DNA of 64,000 bases from contig NZ_VCJR02000001.1 in NCBI RefSeq assembly GCF_009712425.2, forward strand, positions 741,001 to 805,000, read 5' to 3'. The DNA is from Aquisalinus luteolus (GTDB lineage: Bacteria > Pseudomonadota > Alphaproteobacteria > Caulobacterales > Parvularculaceae). Below, in pieces: positions 1 to 8,131 of this stretch (position 1 is the first letter of the stretch; the number at the start of each line of letters is the position of its first letter). Made by a program: the position numbers and the translations under genes. Below the pieces are notes generated by a model. It saw only the letters and a list, made by a program, of their open reading frames with translations. It had not been told where the DNA came from and did no database searches.

Positions 1-16
1 ACACTTCAGGGGCGAG

Positions 17-32
17 TGGCATGCTTCCTGCT
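17..32 (+). promoter_or_regulatory. sigma-54-like promoter before the EPS sugar transferase
   Basis: The sequence TGGCATGCTTCCTGCT matches the sigma-54 consensus TGGCACG-N4-TTGCW at all but two fixed positions. The invariant GG (18-19) and GC (30-31) pairs have the exact 12-base offset. Transcription would begin near 43, upstream of the gene starting at 100. Seen directly; function is inferred. A second such site lies at 1162-1177, and sigma-54 control is known for some XrtA/PEP-CTERM systems. Confidence 0.5.
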
Positions 33-99
33 AGCCAGATGTGCGGCATTGCCATGATCTGTCACAGTGAGTAACAAGGCGCCGCGTGAGGGTTGTATA

Positions 100-978
100 G
101 TGAGTAGTCTAACAGACATCTGGGGCATTCCTGTTACTGTCCTGTTTATACAAGTCATCCTGTCGGGATGTCTTGCCCTCCTTTATCTGGGCTCCTTGCA
201 CCGTTCTGCGCGAAAAGCGCTCTTTTTTGCTGTTCCCGGGCGCCTCTGGCGGAAACCTTTCACTCACTTGCTGCGTAAGTCCATCATTATGGATGCTGAC
301 AAGTCTGGGGTTGAGCATTTGGACGGGCGGGTAAATCTGGAGTTGTTCGCCGAGCAGGAGATCGACGGTATTCCCGTCGTTCGCGGCGATCTGTGGGTGC
401 GTGGCGGCAAGCGGCTCAGCGATATCATCATCAGCCTGGCGCTCATCCTGTTCACGCTGCCGCTGCTGTTGACGGTCGCCGCGCTGATCAGGCTGACCTC
501 TCGCGGACCTGTTTTCTACAGCCAGACCCGTGTCGGGCGTCATGGGCGCCATTTCCGCATCCTGAAATTCCGCTCCATGACAGTCGATGCAGAGCGCGAT
601 GGTGCCAAATGGGCAGGAACGAACGATGCGCGCGTTACCTGGATCGGCAAGATCATCCGCAAGACACGGATCGACGAGATCCCGCAGGCAATCAACATCC
701 TCCGTGGTGACATGAGCTTTGTCGGCCCGCGCCCGGAACGGCCTGAATTCACGGCCATCCTGAACGAACAGATCCCCCATTACGAGGAGCGCCACCGGGT
801 CAAACCGGGCCTGACCGGCTGGGCGCAGATCAATTACGAATACGGGGCATCGGTCGAGGATGCGCGCATGAAGCTGCGCTATGACCTTTATTACATCAAG
901 AACCACAGCCTGATCCTCGATCTGTTCATCATCGTGCGCACCGTATCGGTCGCGCTTCTGGGGACGGGCAGCCGATAG
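100..978 (+). CDS. Exopolysaccharide sugar transferase (initiating phosphoglycosyl transferase), short form
   Basis: Bacterial sugar transferase of the WcaJ/PglC superfamily (PF02397), which loads the first sugar phosphate onto undecaprenyl phosphate at the inner membrane. One N-terminal transmembrane helix (about residues 8-33) is followed by a short linker, and the catalytic part begins near residue 103 with the GKRLSD motif and the re-entrant helix. The KFRSM, TRIDEIPQ (Asp-Glu catalytic pair near 192-193) and FVGPRPERPEF motifs are intact, as is the GLTGWAQINYEYG block. EpsB-type relatives usually have about 440 residues and several N-terminal helices, so this 292-residue protein lacks most of that region. 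I chose the GTG at 100 because GAGGG lies 7 bases upstream; a GTG at 67 in the same frame has no such site. First gene of the XrtA-type EPS locus. Confidence 0.85.
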   Translation: MSSLTDIWGIPVTVLFIQVILSGCLALLYLGSLHRSARKALFFAVPGRLWRKPFTHLLRKSIIMDADKSGVEHLDGRVNLELFAEQEIDGIPVVRGDLWVRGGKRLSDIIISLALILFTLPLLLTVAALIRLTSRGPVFYSQTRVGRHGRHFRILKFRSMTVDAERDGAKWAGTNDARVTWIGKIIRKTRIDEIPQAINILRGDMSFVGPRPERPEFTAILNEQIPHYEERHRVKPGLTGWAQINYEYGASVEDARMKLRYDLYYIKNHSLILDLFIIVRTVSVALLGTGSR

Positions 979-1117
979 GACCAGCAGGAAATTGTGCCGT
1001 TTTGTGACGGCGGGGGATGTTTCTTAACGGGCCATAAAGAATAAAGGCGTTAATTTCCGCCCGTCTGGAACGAGCCCCATTCGTGCCGGCGGGTCCTGAA
1101 CGCGAGTAATGAAGCGG

Positions 1118-1140
1118 TTTGCACCAGAAAGATGTGCAAA
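1118..1140. promoter_or_regulatory. Perfect dyad upstream of the EPS export operon (possible operator)
   Basis: TTTGCAC (1118-1124) and GTGCAAA (1134-1140) are perfect inverted repeats with a 9-base spacer. The centre lies about 60 bases before the transcription start implied by the sigma-54-like site at 1162-1177. That suits binding of a dimeric regulator, possibly an enhancer-binding protein of PrsR type, but the identity of the regulator is inference. The arms are far enough from the start codon that a translational role is unlikely. Confidence 0.4.
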
Positions 1141-1161
1141 ATCGTTGGTTAAGCCGAGATT

Positions 1162-1177
1162 CGGCACAGACCTCGCA
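1162..1177 (+). promoter_or_regulatory. sigma-54-like promoter of the EPS export operon
   Basis: CGGCAC-N5-TCGCA contains GG at 1163-1164 and GC at 1175-1176 with the exact sigma-54 offset of 12. The flanking consensus T at each element is replaced by C. The predicted start near 1188 would give a leader of about 17 bases that carries the Shine-Dalgarno run GAGGAGAGG before the ATG at 1205. The 226-base gap 979-1204 also holds short inverted repeats at 1153-1165 and 1171-1191, and the second overlaps the ribosome site if transcription starts further upstream. Confidence 0.4.
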
Positions 1178-1204
1178 CCTGCAGGGCGAGGAGAGGACTG
1201 ACAG

Positions 1205-1903
1205 ATGACGAGTATGAAGTTTTTTGTATCGAAACTGGGGGCGGCACTGTTGTTGTTGCTCGTGGCTGCCTGCAGTTCGACACCACCGGGATCGATCAGC
1301 GATTCCCTCGGGCGCGGGCCAATTCCCGGACAAGGTCCCGGCCAAGCTTCGCAAGCAGCCGTTCAACAACAGTCCCAGGGCACGCTTCTACAGGCATCGC
1401 CTGAATATCTGATCGGCCCCCTCGATGAACTGAACATTTTCGTCTGGCGCGCGCCGGAGCTGTCCGGCGATGTTACCGTCCGTCCGGACGGGCGCATCTC
1501 CACACCGCTGGTGCAGGACATGCAGGCCGCCGGCAAGTCGCCGACACAGCTCGCCGTCGACCTGCAGCGTCAGTTGTCTGAATATGTCCGCAATCCGGAA
1601 GTCACCGTCAGCGTAAAGAAATTCTCCTCGACCTTTGACCAGCAGGTCAGGGTGCTGGGCGAGGCGCAGCGCCCTGTCGCGCTGCCCTATCAGGCCGGCA
1701 TGACCGTGCTTGATGTCATGGTTGCCGTCGGCGGACTGACGGAATTCGCCGCCGGCAACAAGGCGGTTCTGATCCGCGGGCAGGGCGAGAACAAGCGCAG
1801 CTATCGTCTGCAGCTCGACGACCTGATGCGCCGTGCGGATGTGAAAGCGAATGTGCCGGTGCTGCCGGGCGATGTCATCCTGATCCCTGAAAGCATTTTC
1901 TAG
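1205..1903 (+). CDS. XrtA-type polysaccharide export outer-membrane lipoprotein (Wza/EpsA-like)
   Basis: Polysaccharide biosynthesis/export protein that forms part of the outer-membrane and periplasmic channel for exopolysaccharide. Residues 1-23 are a lipoprotein signal ending in the lipobox LLLVAAC, so the mature protein should be lipidated on Cys. A Poly_export domain follows (about residues 60-150; YLIGPLDELNIFVWRAPELS and the VRPDGRISTPLV block are typical), then a SLBB-type ligand-binding segment (VRVLGEAQRPVALPYQAGMTVLDVMVAVGGL). At 232 residues it has the length of the exosortase-linked subfamily (TIGR03027) rather than full Wza. GAGGAGAGG precedes the ATG at 1205; a second in-frame ATG lies at 1214. 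It heads a run of genes with short gaps. Confidence 0.9.
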   Translation: MTSMKFFVSKLGAALLLLLVAACSSTPPGSISDSLGRGPIPGQGPGQASQAAVQQQSQGTLLQASPEYLIGPLDELNIFVWRAPELSGDVTVRPDGRISTPLVQDMQAAGKSPTQLAVDLQRQLSEYVRNPEVTVSVKKFSSTFDQQVRVLGEAQRPVALPYQAGMTVLDVMVAVGGLTEFAAGNKAVLIRGQGENKRSYRLQLDDLMRRADVKANVPVLPGDVILIPESIF

Positions 1904-1962
1904 ATCAGGCAATAATATGCCGGCCCTTCGGGAAGGGCGACGGCGAGAGGGTAACGAGTACA

Positions 1963-3519
1963 GTGCTGACCTTGAACGATCTTCCCGGACCGATTGTCCG
2001 CTATGCCGTGGGGTTATGGACCCGCCGCTGGCTGGTCCTGTCCGTCGCTTGGTTGCTGGCCGCCATCGGTTGGCTCGCCATCATCCTGATGCCGGACAAT
2101 TACGAATCCCGCGCGCAGATCTATGTCGACACCGACACGGCTCTGAACGAGACGCTGGAAGAAAGCGCCCGACGCGCCGATTTCGAAAAGCGCGTGCGGG
2201 TCATGACGCTACAATTGCTGTCACGTGAAAACCTCGAACAGGTCATTGCCGAAGTCGGTATCGATCAGGAGATCGCTACTGCTGCCGCGGAACGCGCGCC
2301 GGGCAATGCAGCCGAGCAGGAGCGTATCCGCAATGTCCTCCTGCAACGGAAGATCCAGTCGCTTGGCGAAGGCATCAAGATCTCCAGTTCCGAAGAGCAG
2401 TATTATACGATCTCCTACATGGACAAGAGCCCGGTAATGGCCCAGCGCATCGTCGCTGCTGTTGTCGATCAGTTCATCGAGAAGGATGTGGGGACTGCCA
2501 TTTCCCAGAGCGAGACGGCCCTGTCACGCCTCGACCGGGAGATTCAGCGCTATGAAGCGCTGCTTTCGGATAAGGACCAGGAAATCGCCGCCTTCCGCAG
2601 GGAGAATGCGGACGAGCTGACGGGCAATGAAAACCAGACCCGCCGCCTTGATCAGAAAGAGGGTGAGCTGTCCGGTATCGAATTTTCCATCGAACAGTCG
2701 ACCCGCCGCCGCCAGACACTGATCGGCGAGCTTGCTACGACGCCGCGCAATTCGTCGGGTACGGAGCTTGACCAGCTGAAGCTGCAACTTGCCCAGCTGC
2801 AAAGCCAGTACCGCGACAATTACCCGGACATCATCGCCCTGAAGGCGCGTATCGCCGAGCTTGAAAATGGCGGCGCCAGCCTGCCGAACAATCCGGAGTA
2901 CCAGCGCCTCGAAGCGTCCATTCGCGTTGTCGAGGATGAACTTGCCGTGCTGCGCCAGCGCCAGGCTGACCTTCGCACGGAGATCGAGCAGCTGACCCTG
3001 ACGGCAAGCCAGGTACCGGCCGTGCAGGCCGAGCTGCAGGAGATCATGCGCAATTACGAGCAGATCGAGTCCAGCTACAAGGACCTCCTGTCCGAGCGTG
3101 AGCGCCAGTCGATCACCGCCTCCCTGTCGGAGGGTGGTGGCACTGTCGACTACAATCTCTACGAAGCGCCGACAATCGCAGCAGAACCGACCTGGCCGCC
3201 GCGCGGGTTGATGAGCCTTGCGGTGTTCGTGCTTGCCCTTGGTGCCGGTGTGGGTGTTGCGTTCCTGCTGGCCCAGATCGACCGCACCTATACCCAGGCC
3301 AGTGACCTTGAGAAGGCGCTGGGCCTGCCTGTCCTCGGCGCCATTTCGCCGGCGCAGACGCCGGCCCGCCGCCGCGAAAACTTTTTTGACCAGACCGCCA
3401 TTGTCGGTGTTGCAGGGTTGCTGTTCGTGACCGCCTGCGCCCTGTTCTGGCTCCATGAAATCCATGTCGATGCGGACGACACCAGACCCGGCCTTCTGGC
3501 CGCAAGCGAGGCTGTATGA
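1963..3519 (+). CDS. XrtA-type polysaccharide chain-length determinant (Wzz/GumC-like)
   Basis: Inner-membrane polysaccharide co-polymerase that sets chain length and couples synthesis to export (TIGR03007-like). It has an N-terminal transmembrane helix at about residues 24-46 after a Wzz head, a long periplasmic coiled-coil region (about 175-400, rich in Glu, Gln, Leu and Arg), a PTIAAEPTWPPRG motif before the second membrane helix (about 412-433), and a third hydrophobic helix near 478-492. There is no fused kinase domain; the kinase is the next gene. The start is a GTG at 1963 with GAGAGGGTAACGA upstream. The stop overlaps the next start by four bases (ATGA), which implies translational coupling. 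Confidence 0.88.
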   Translation: MLTLNDLPGPIVRYAVGLWTRRWLVLSVAWLLAAIGWLAIILMPDNYESRAQIYVDTDTALNETLEESARRADFEKRVRVMTLQLLSRENLEQVIAEVGIDQEIATAAAERAPGNAAEQERIRNVLLQRKIQSLGEGIKISSSEEQYYTISYMDKSPVMAQRIVAAVVDQFIEKDVGTAISQSETALSRLDREIQRYEALLSDKDQEIAAFRRENADELTGNENQTRRLDQKEGELSGIEFSIEQSTRRRQTLIGELATTPRNSSGTELDQLKLQLAQLQSQYRDNYPDIIALKARIAELENGGASLPNNPEYQRLEASIRVVEDELAVLRQRQADLRTEIEQLTLTASQVPAVQAELQEIMRNYEQIESSYKDLLSERERQSITASLSEGGGTVDYNLYEAPTIAAEPTWPPRGLMSLAVFVLALGAGVGVAFLLAQIDRTYTQASDLEKALGLPVLGAISPAQTPARRRENFFDQTAIVGVAGLLFVTACALFWLHEIHVDADDTRPGLLAASEAV

Positions 3520-4523
3520 GTCTGATCGAACGCGCCACAAACGCACAGCGCAATACACGTAACGAAGACGACACCCGGCATGAGGCTGCTGGAGATCGGT
3601 CAGAGAGCCGGGCGACCAACCGCGCCAGTGCCGATCGCAACCTGCCGGTGGTCCAGCCACAAGAAGAGCAGTTCTCCGAGGACGATCTCGACCTCGATCT
3701 GGACAATACCGATTGGAGCCGGGTGTTCGAACTGAACAAGGATTTGCTGGCCAGGCAGGGCTTCCTCGTGCCGGATACGAAAGACAAGCGGCTGGCGCTT
3801 GAAATGCGGGCGGTCAAACGCCGCCTCCTGCGCCGTCTCAATTTCTATCGCACCGAAAACTCCAGCCGCCGCCGCCCGACACCCCGCGGCCCGGTGCGCA
3901 ACACCGTTCTGTTCACCTCTACGCGTCCGGCAGAGGGGAAGACCTTTTCTGCCATCAACCTCGCGCTCAGCCTGGCGCTGGAAGACAATATCAGTGTGCT
4001 GCTCATCGATGCCGATGTGCCGCGCCCGAAAGTCTTTCATCATTTCGGGCTTGAGGCGGGCGAGGGGCTGACAGACCGGGTGCTCGATTCTTCGACACCG
4101 ATGGAAGAGCTGATCGTAAGAGAGGGCACTTATCCGCTGTCGCTGCTCAGCCAGGGCAGGGCGAAGGTCAATCCGATCGAGCTTTTCGCCAGCGAGGAAA
4201 TGGCTGAGTTTGTTGAGGAAGTCTCCCGCCGTTATCCGGACCGCATCATCATTTTCGATGCACCCCCGGTGCTGGCGACGCCAGAGGCGGTCGTTCTCGC
4301 TCGCCATGTCGATGAGACCATCTTCCTCGTCGAGGCCAATGAAACGCCGGAACCGGCTGTGGCGATCGCTCTGGAAGAACTGCTCGATAACAACGAGAAC
4401 ATCTCGCTTATCCTGAACAAGTGCCTCGCACCGCAGGCTGCGGCTCATTACGGTTCCTATGAGGAATATTACACAAAGGGTTCTGAACTGAAATCCAGCC
4501 ATTTGAACCGCAGGGAGCGGTAG
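3516..4523 (+). CDS. XrtA-associated tyrosine autokinase (CpsD/BY-kinase family)
   Basis: Cytoplasmic bacterial tyrosine kinase that works with the chain-length determinant to control polymer assembly. The N-terminal 115 residues are polar and low in complexity with an acidic patch. The ATPase core shows a Walker A RPAEGKTFSAIN, a Walker A' LLIDADVPRP and a Walker B IIIFDAPPVL. A C-terminal tyrosine cluster (HYGSYEEYYTKG) is the expected autophosphorylation site. Length (335) and order fit the TIGR03018 subfamily. It overlaps the preceding gene by four bases and ends 3 bases before the next gene, so all three should be on one transcript. Confidence 0.88.
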   Translation: MSLIERATNAQRNTRNEDDTRHEAAGDRSESRATNRASADRNLPVVQPQEEQFSEDDLDLDLDNTDWSRVFELNKDLLARQGFLVPDTKDKRLALEMRAVKRRLLRRLNFYRTENSSRRRPTPRGPVRNTVLFTSTRPAEGKTFSAINLALSLALEDNISVLLIDADVPRPKVFHHFGLEAGEGLTDRVLDSSTPMEELIVREGTYPLSLLSQGRAKVNPIELFASEEMAEFVEEVSRRYPDRIIIFDAPPVLATPEAVVLARHVDETIFLVEANETPEPAVAIALEELLDNNENISLILNKCLAPQAAAHYGSYEEYYTKGSELKSSHLNRRER

Positions 4524-4526
4524 GAC

Positions 4527-6305
4527 ATGATGGCGCGGCTCCTCAGGCTCTCCCTGCTGGCTGGCGTTGCCGCCGGCAGCGTTGTGCCGTCAGCCTACGC
4601 ACAAAGCCAGGATACCCGCGAGAGATTGTCCGAGCGCTATCTCGAAGGTCGCCAGAATACGACAGCTCTCCCGGAAACTGCGGGAACCCAGCCGGGCGAC
4701 CGTGCAAGCCGCCAGGCCTATGAGGCAAGGCCGCTCTCCTATGTGCTGCGGGTCAGCCCAAGGGTGACGTATTCGGACAATGTCGAGCTTGCCCCTGAGG
4801 GCTTTGAACAACAGGATGCGCTCGCCTCCGTTTACATGTCGGGCGGGGCGCTGGTCGATCGCGTTCGGTTCAAGGGCATCGTCAATGGCTCGATCGAGGT
4901 TGGCAGCTATCTAAATCCGCCGGAAGTCGGCGGCGAGGCCCTCTACGACCGCACCGTCTTCAGCCCGAACGTGATTGCGGGCGGCACGACAAAGCTGGTC
5001 GATAATCTGTTCTACTTCGACCTTGCTGCATCGGCCCGCGAACAGGCGCTGGACGAGACGACGCGCTCTTCAGGCGGCACGTCACTGGCCGGCAATCAGC
5101 GCCTTGCCAATTCCTACGCCGTCAGCGCCAGCCCGTATCTGTTCCGCCGGCTCGGCAGCGAGGCCACGATTGAGGCGCGCTACCGCTATGTCGCGGTTTC
5201 TGTCGATGACGACCAGTCGGTGGAGGGCATTGATGATTATCTCAATGACTCGCAGTCACACGAACTGATCGCGGAATATTCCAGCGGCCGCCTGTTCGAT
5301 CGCGTCGGCTTTTCCGTCCGCGCCTTTGCCAATTCGACGGAGGAAACAGGCAGCCAGGTATTGCCGGAGGTCGATTTCAGCCAGGCCAGCATTTCCGGCG
5401 ATCTGCGCTATGCCATGAACCGCAAGGTCTCTCTGGTTGGCACCGTCGGCTATGATGATGTCGAGACCAATGGCACCAGCCCGTTCGATGATGACGACCT
5501 CAGCGGTACCTTCTGGAAGGCCGGTGTCGCGCTGACACCCGGTCGCCGCAGCGAGGCGAGCCTGGAGCTTGGCGAGCGCTATGGCGGCACATGGGTCGAT
5601 GCCTCCGCGTCCTGGCGGTATTCAAGCCGGCTGCAATTCCGCCTGTCCGCCAATAACCGCCTGATGACGACGGCACAGGCACAGGCTGAGCGCTTCAACG
5701 TGCTGCAGGAAGAAACCCTGTCCTATGCGGAGGAGTTGCGCCAGCTAGGCAATCTGACCTCCGAGAATATTCTCGAGCGCGTGCTGGAATTCAACGAGGG
5801 CCTGTCCGACCTGACGCGCCAGCAGGCAGGCCTGTCGCGCTCCACAGGTGTCTATGCCGATATGATCGCCCAGGCACCGCGCAGTTCGCTCGTGTTGCGC
5901 ACCGGTTATGACAAGTCCGATTTCGGGTTCGAGGAGATCGACACCTGGTCCATTTCCGGATTGCTCAATCACCGTATTTCCCGTCGCCTCGATGCCTATG
6001 CCCGCGCCAATTATCAGGATTCCAGTGGCGAGATCGGCGGCAGCCTGGAAGACTGTCTGACGGCGCTGCGCCAGAATCCGGACAATGCAGGCATGACCGA
6101 CGCCATGCTGCAGGCGATCTGCCAAAGCGGCGAGGGCCTCGCCCTCGACACGCGCACGCTGATCCTCTCCGCTGGGCTTGATTACCTGCTGTTCCGCGAC
6201 CTGAATGCCTTTGCGGCATTAAGCAGAAGCCAACGTTTTGCCGATACACCTGCCAATGAATACGTTGAAAACTCGGTCACCGTCGGCCTGAGTTACGACT
6301 TTTAA
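4527..6305 (+). CDS. XrtA-system outer-membrane beta-barrel protein (TIGR03016-like)
   Basis: A signal peptide ending in SAYAQS (about residues 1-25) is followed by a long alternating hydrophobic/polar pattern with many aromatic strand ends, and the last residues are VTVGLSYDF with a terminal Phe. That is the usual signature of an outer-membrane barrel. Size (592 residues) and position between the kinase and the ATPase match the conserved XrtA-locus protein TIGR03016, whose precise role is not established; a secretion pore or scaffold for the polymer is inference. The ATG at 4527 is followed by another at 4530 and lies 3 bases after the kinase stop. Confidence 0.8.
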   Translation: MMARLLRLSLLAGVAAGSVVPSAYAQSQDTRERLSERYLEGRQNTTALPETAGTQPGDRASRQAYEARPLSYVLRVSPRVTYSDNVELAPEGFEQQDALASVYMSGGALVDRVRFKGIVNGSIEVGSYLNPPEVGGEALYDRTVFSPNVIAGGTTKLVDNLFYFDLAASAREQALDETTRSSGGTSLAGNQRLANSYAVSASPYLFRRLGSEATIEARYRYVAVSVDDDQSVEGIDDYLNDSQSHELIAEYSSGRLFDRVGFSVRAFANSTEETGSQVLPEVDFSQASISGDLRYAMNRKVSLVGTVGYDDVETNGTSPFDDDDLSGTFWKAGVALTPGRRSEASLELGERYGGTWVDASASWRYSSRLQFRLSANNRLMTTAQAQAERFNVLQEETLSYAEELRQLGNLTSENILERVLEFNEGLSDLTRQQAGLSRSTGVYADMIAQAPRSSLVLRTGYDKSDFGFEEIDTWSISGLLNHRISRRLDAYARANYQDSSGEIGGSLEDCLTALRQNPDNAGMTDAMLQAICQSGEGLALDTRTLILSAGLDYLLFRDLNAFAALSRSQRFADTPANEYVENSVTVGLSYDF

Positions 6306-6332
6306 CCGGCGCGACGCCGCCAGGGTGTTGAA

Positions 6333-8129
6333 ATGATTGAAGATTATTTCGGGTTGATCAAAGCGCCGTTCAAGCTGAGCGCTGACCCGTATTTCTATTT
6401 TGACAGCCCGACCCATCGCAAGGCGATGTCGTACCTGCAATATGGCATCCAGCAGGCGGAGGGGTTTGTCGTCATCACCGGCGATACTGGCGTCGGCAAG
6501 ACGACGCTGGTGCATCAACTGCTCAATGGTCTCGACAACAGCCAGATCGTCGCCGCGACCATGGATATCAGTCACGTCGCGCCGGGCGAGACGCTGTCAC
6601 AGGTTTTGTCCGCTTTCCGGATAGAACCGGCTGGCACCGGGGCAAGCGCCAGTATCGAAGCATTGCAGGAATTCCTGACCGATCAGGTCGGCGATGGCCG
6701 CCAGGCTGTGCTGATCGTCGATGAAGCGCAGAACCTCTCGCCGCAGACGCTGGAAGAGCTGCGTATCCTGACGAACTTGTCCTATGACGGCCTGCCGCTG
6801 TTGCAGATATTCCTGATCGGGCAGAGCGAGATGCAGGACATGATTGCGCGCTCGGACATGGAACAGTTCCGCCAGCGGGTGATTGCCTCCTATCATGTCT
6901 CTCCGCTCACCCGCGACGAGACCGCCGCCTATATCGACCACCGACTTTATGCGGCTGGCTTCAAGGATGAGCAGTCGCTGTTCACCGATCGCGCGCAGGA
7001 CCTGATCTATCGTCATACGGGCGGTGTGCCTCGGCGCATCAACAAGCTGTGCGCGCGGGTTCTGCTGCAGACGGCCTTGGACGAGAAGGACTTTGTCGAT
7101 GCCGCCTGCGTCCAGGCCGTGATCGACGATCTGGATCAGGAAATGGGCCTCACCCGGGAAGAGCAGGTCGAGGAACCGGGGGAAGATTTTATCCCCGTAC
7201 AGGACCAGCCAGATTATGTCAGTGCCGGGTCACAAGCCGATATTTCCTTGCCGGTAGAGGAAGAGCCATATCAGGACGATGTCCTTGCGGATGATACCCT
7301 CGATGAGGCGATCGACGAGGCCGCTGCTGTCCTCGCTTCCGGGGATGAGCCCCAGGGTGAAGAGAGTACCGATGCCGATGTTGCGCCCGACGACGTCGTT
7401 ACATTGGGCGTCAGCGAGGAAGCGCCTTTCGATGAGAACGGCTACGCTGCCGATGACTATGCCGATATTGCCTCTGAGGCTGAGCCGGTCTTTGAATCCG
7501 CTCCTGAGAGCCCGAGCAATGTCTATCCGATTTTCAGCACACAGCGCGAGGAAACAGCGCCCCATGCTGATGAATTTGAAGAAACCGAAAACAATGACGT
7601 CATGGCTGCCCAAGAAGAGAACAGCCACGACACCGAAATTGAAGAAGAGCCTGAAGTGCCTGTCGCCGCGCAGCCGGAGAGCAGGACAGAGGAGGATTAC
7701 CCGATGAGCGTACTGGACCGGCTGCAGGCCGCGAAACGCAAATATTTCCCAGGGTCTGGTGCCAGCGACGAGCAGGCCGTATCGGACGATGTGCCCGTTG
7801 CCGTTGCGCCTGAGGCAGATACGAATGACGATTTCGAGGAGCTCGGCCGGCAATTGCGCACACAATTCGAGGATGGAAATGTGCTGGAACAGGCTGTTGC
7901 CGAGGGCGATCCCGATGCCCGCAGGGAACGCGTCGCAACGCTGAAATCAGATCTGGAGACCTTTCTCGAAGAAGTCCGCAGCGGCCTAGGCGACCTGGAA
8001 CAGTCAATGCAGGTCGTGAACGACAAGATCACCGAGATCGAAGCCTGGCAGAACAGCCGCAATGGCTTGCTGAAAGACAAGCTCCACAATGTCGAGACCA
8101 TGCTTGATCGCCTGCAGGAAAGAAACTGA
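6333..8129 (+). CDS. XrtA-associated ExeA-like ATPase with a long acidic C-terminal extension
   Basis: An AAA+ ATPase of the GspA/ExeA type (TIGR03015 in XrtA loci). It starts MIEDYFGLIKAPFKLSADP, has Walker A GDTGVGKTT (residues 50-58), Walker B VLIVDEAQNLS near 130, and the FRQRV and GGVPRRINKLC sensor motifs near 190 and 235. The ATPase part ends about residue 270, which is close to the usual length of the family. The remaining 320 or so residues are very acidic (Asp, Glu, Ala, Pro rich) and end in a predicted coiled coil (about 535-598). The tail is unusual and could be a flexible tether to a partner; this is inference. The gap to the preceding gene is 27 bases, and the next gene follows after 2. 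Confidence 0.85.
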   Translation: MIEDYFGLIKAPFKLSADPYFYFDSPTHRKAMSYLQYGIQQAEGFVVITGDTGVGKTTLVHQLLNGLDNSQIVAATMDISHVAPGETLSQVLSAFRIEPAGTGASASIEALQEFLTDQVGDGRQAVLIVDEAQNLSPQTLEELRILTNLSYDGLPLLQIFLIGQSEMQDMIARSDMEQFRQRVIASYHVSPLTRDETAAYIDHRLYAAGFKDEQSLFTDRAQDLIYRHTGGVPRRINKLCARVLLQTALDEKDFVDAACVQAVIDDLDQEMGLTREEQVEEPGEDFIPVQDQPDYVSAGSQADISLPVEEEPYQDDVLADDTLDEAIDEAAAVLASGDEPQGEESTDADVAPDDVVTLGVSEEAPFDENGYAADDYADIASEAEPVFESAPESPSNVYPIFSTQREETAPHADEFEETENNDVMAAQEENSHDTEIEEEPEVPVAAQPESRTEEDYPMSVLDRLQAAKRKYFPGSGASDEQAVSDDVPVAVAPEADTNDDFEELGRQLRTQFEDGNVLEQAVAEGDPDARRERVATLKSDLETFLEEVRSGLGDLEQSMQVVNDKITEIEAWQNSRNGLLKDKLHNVETMLDRLQERN

Positions 8130-8131
8130 CG

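Noticed and set aside
1024..1038. TTAA-N7-TAAA near-CtrA box
   Set aside because: The second half is only three of four matches and there is no promoter context. It lies 180 bases before the start. I prefer the perfect site at 62186.
2524..3660. 378-residue minus-strand frame opposite the chain-length determinant
   Set aside because: Shadow of the plus-strand gene, with Arg/Gly/Ala-rich nonsense composition and no ribosome site.
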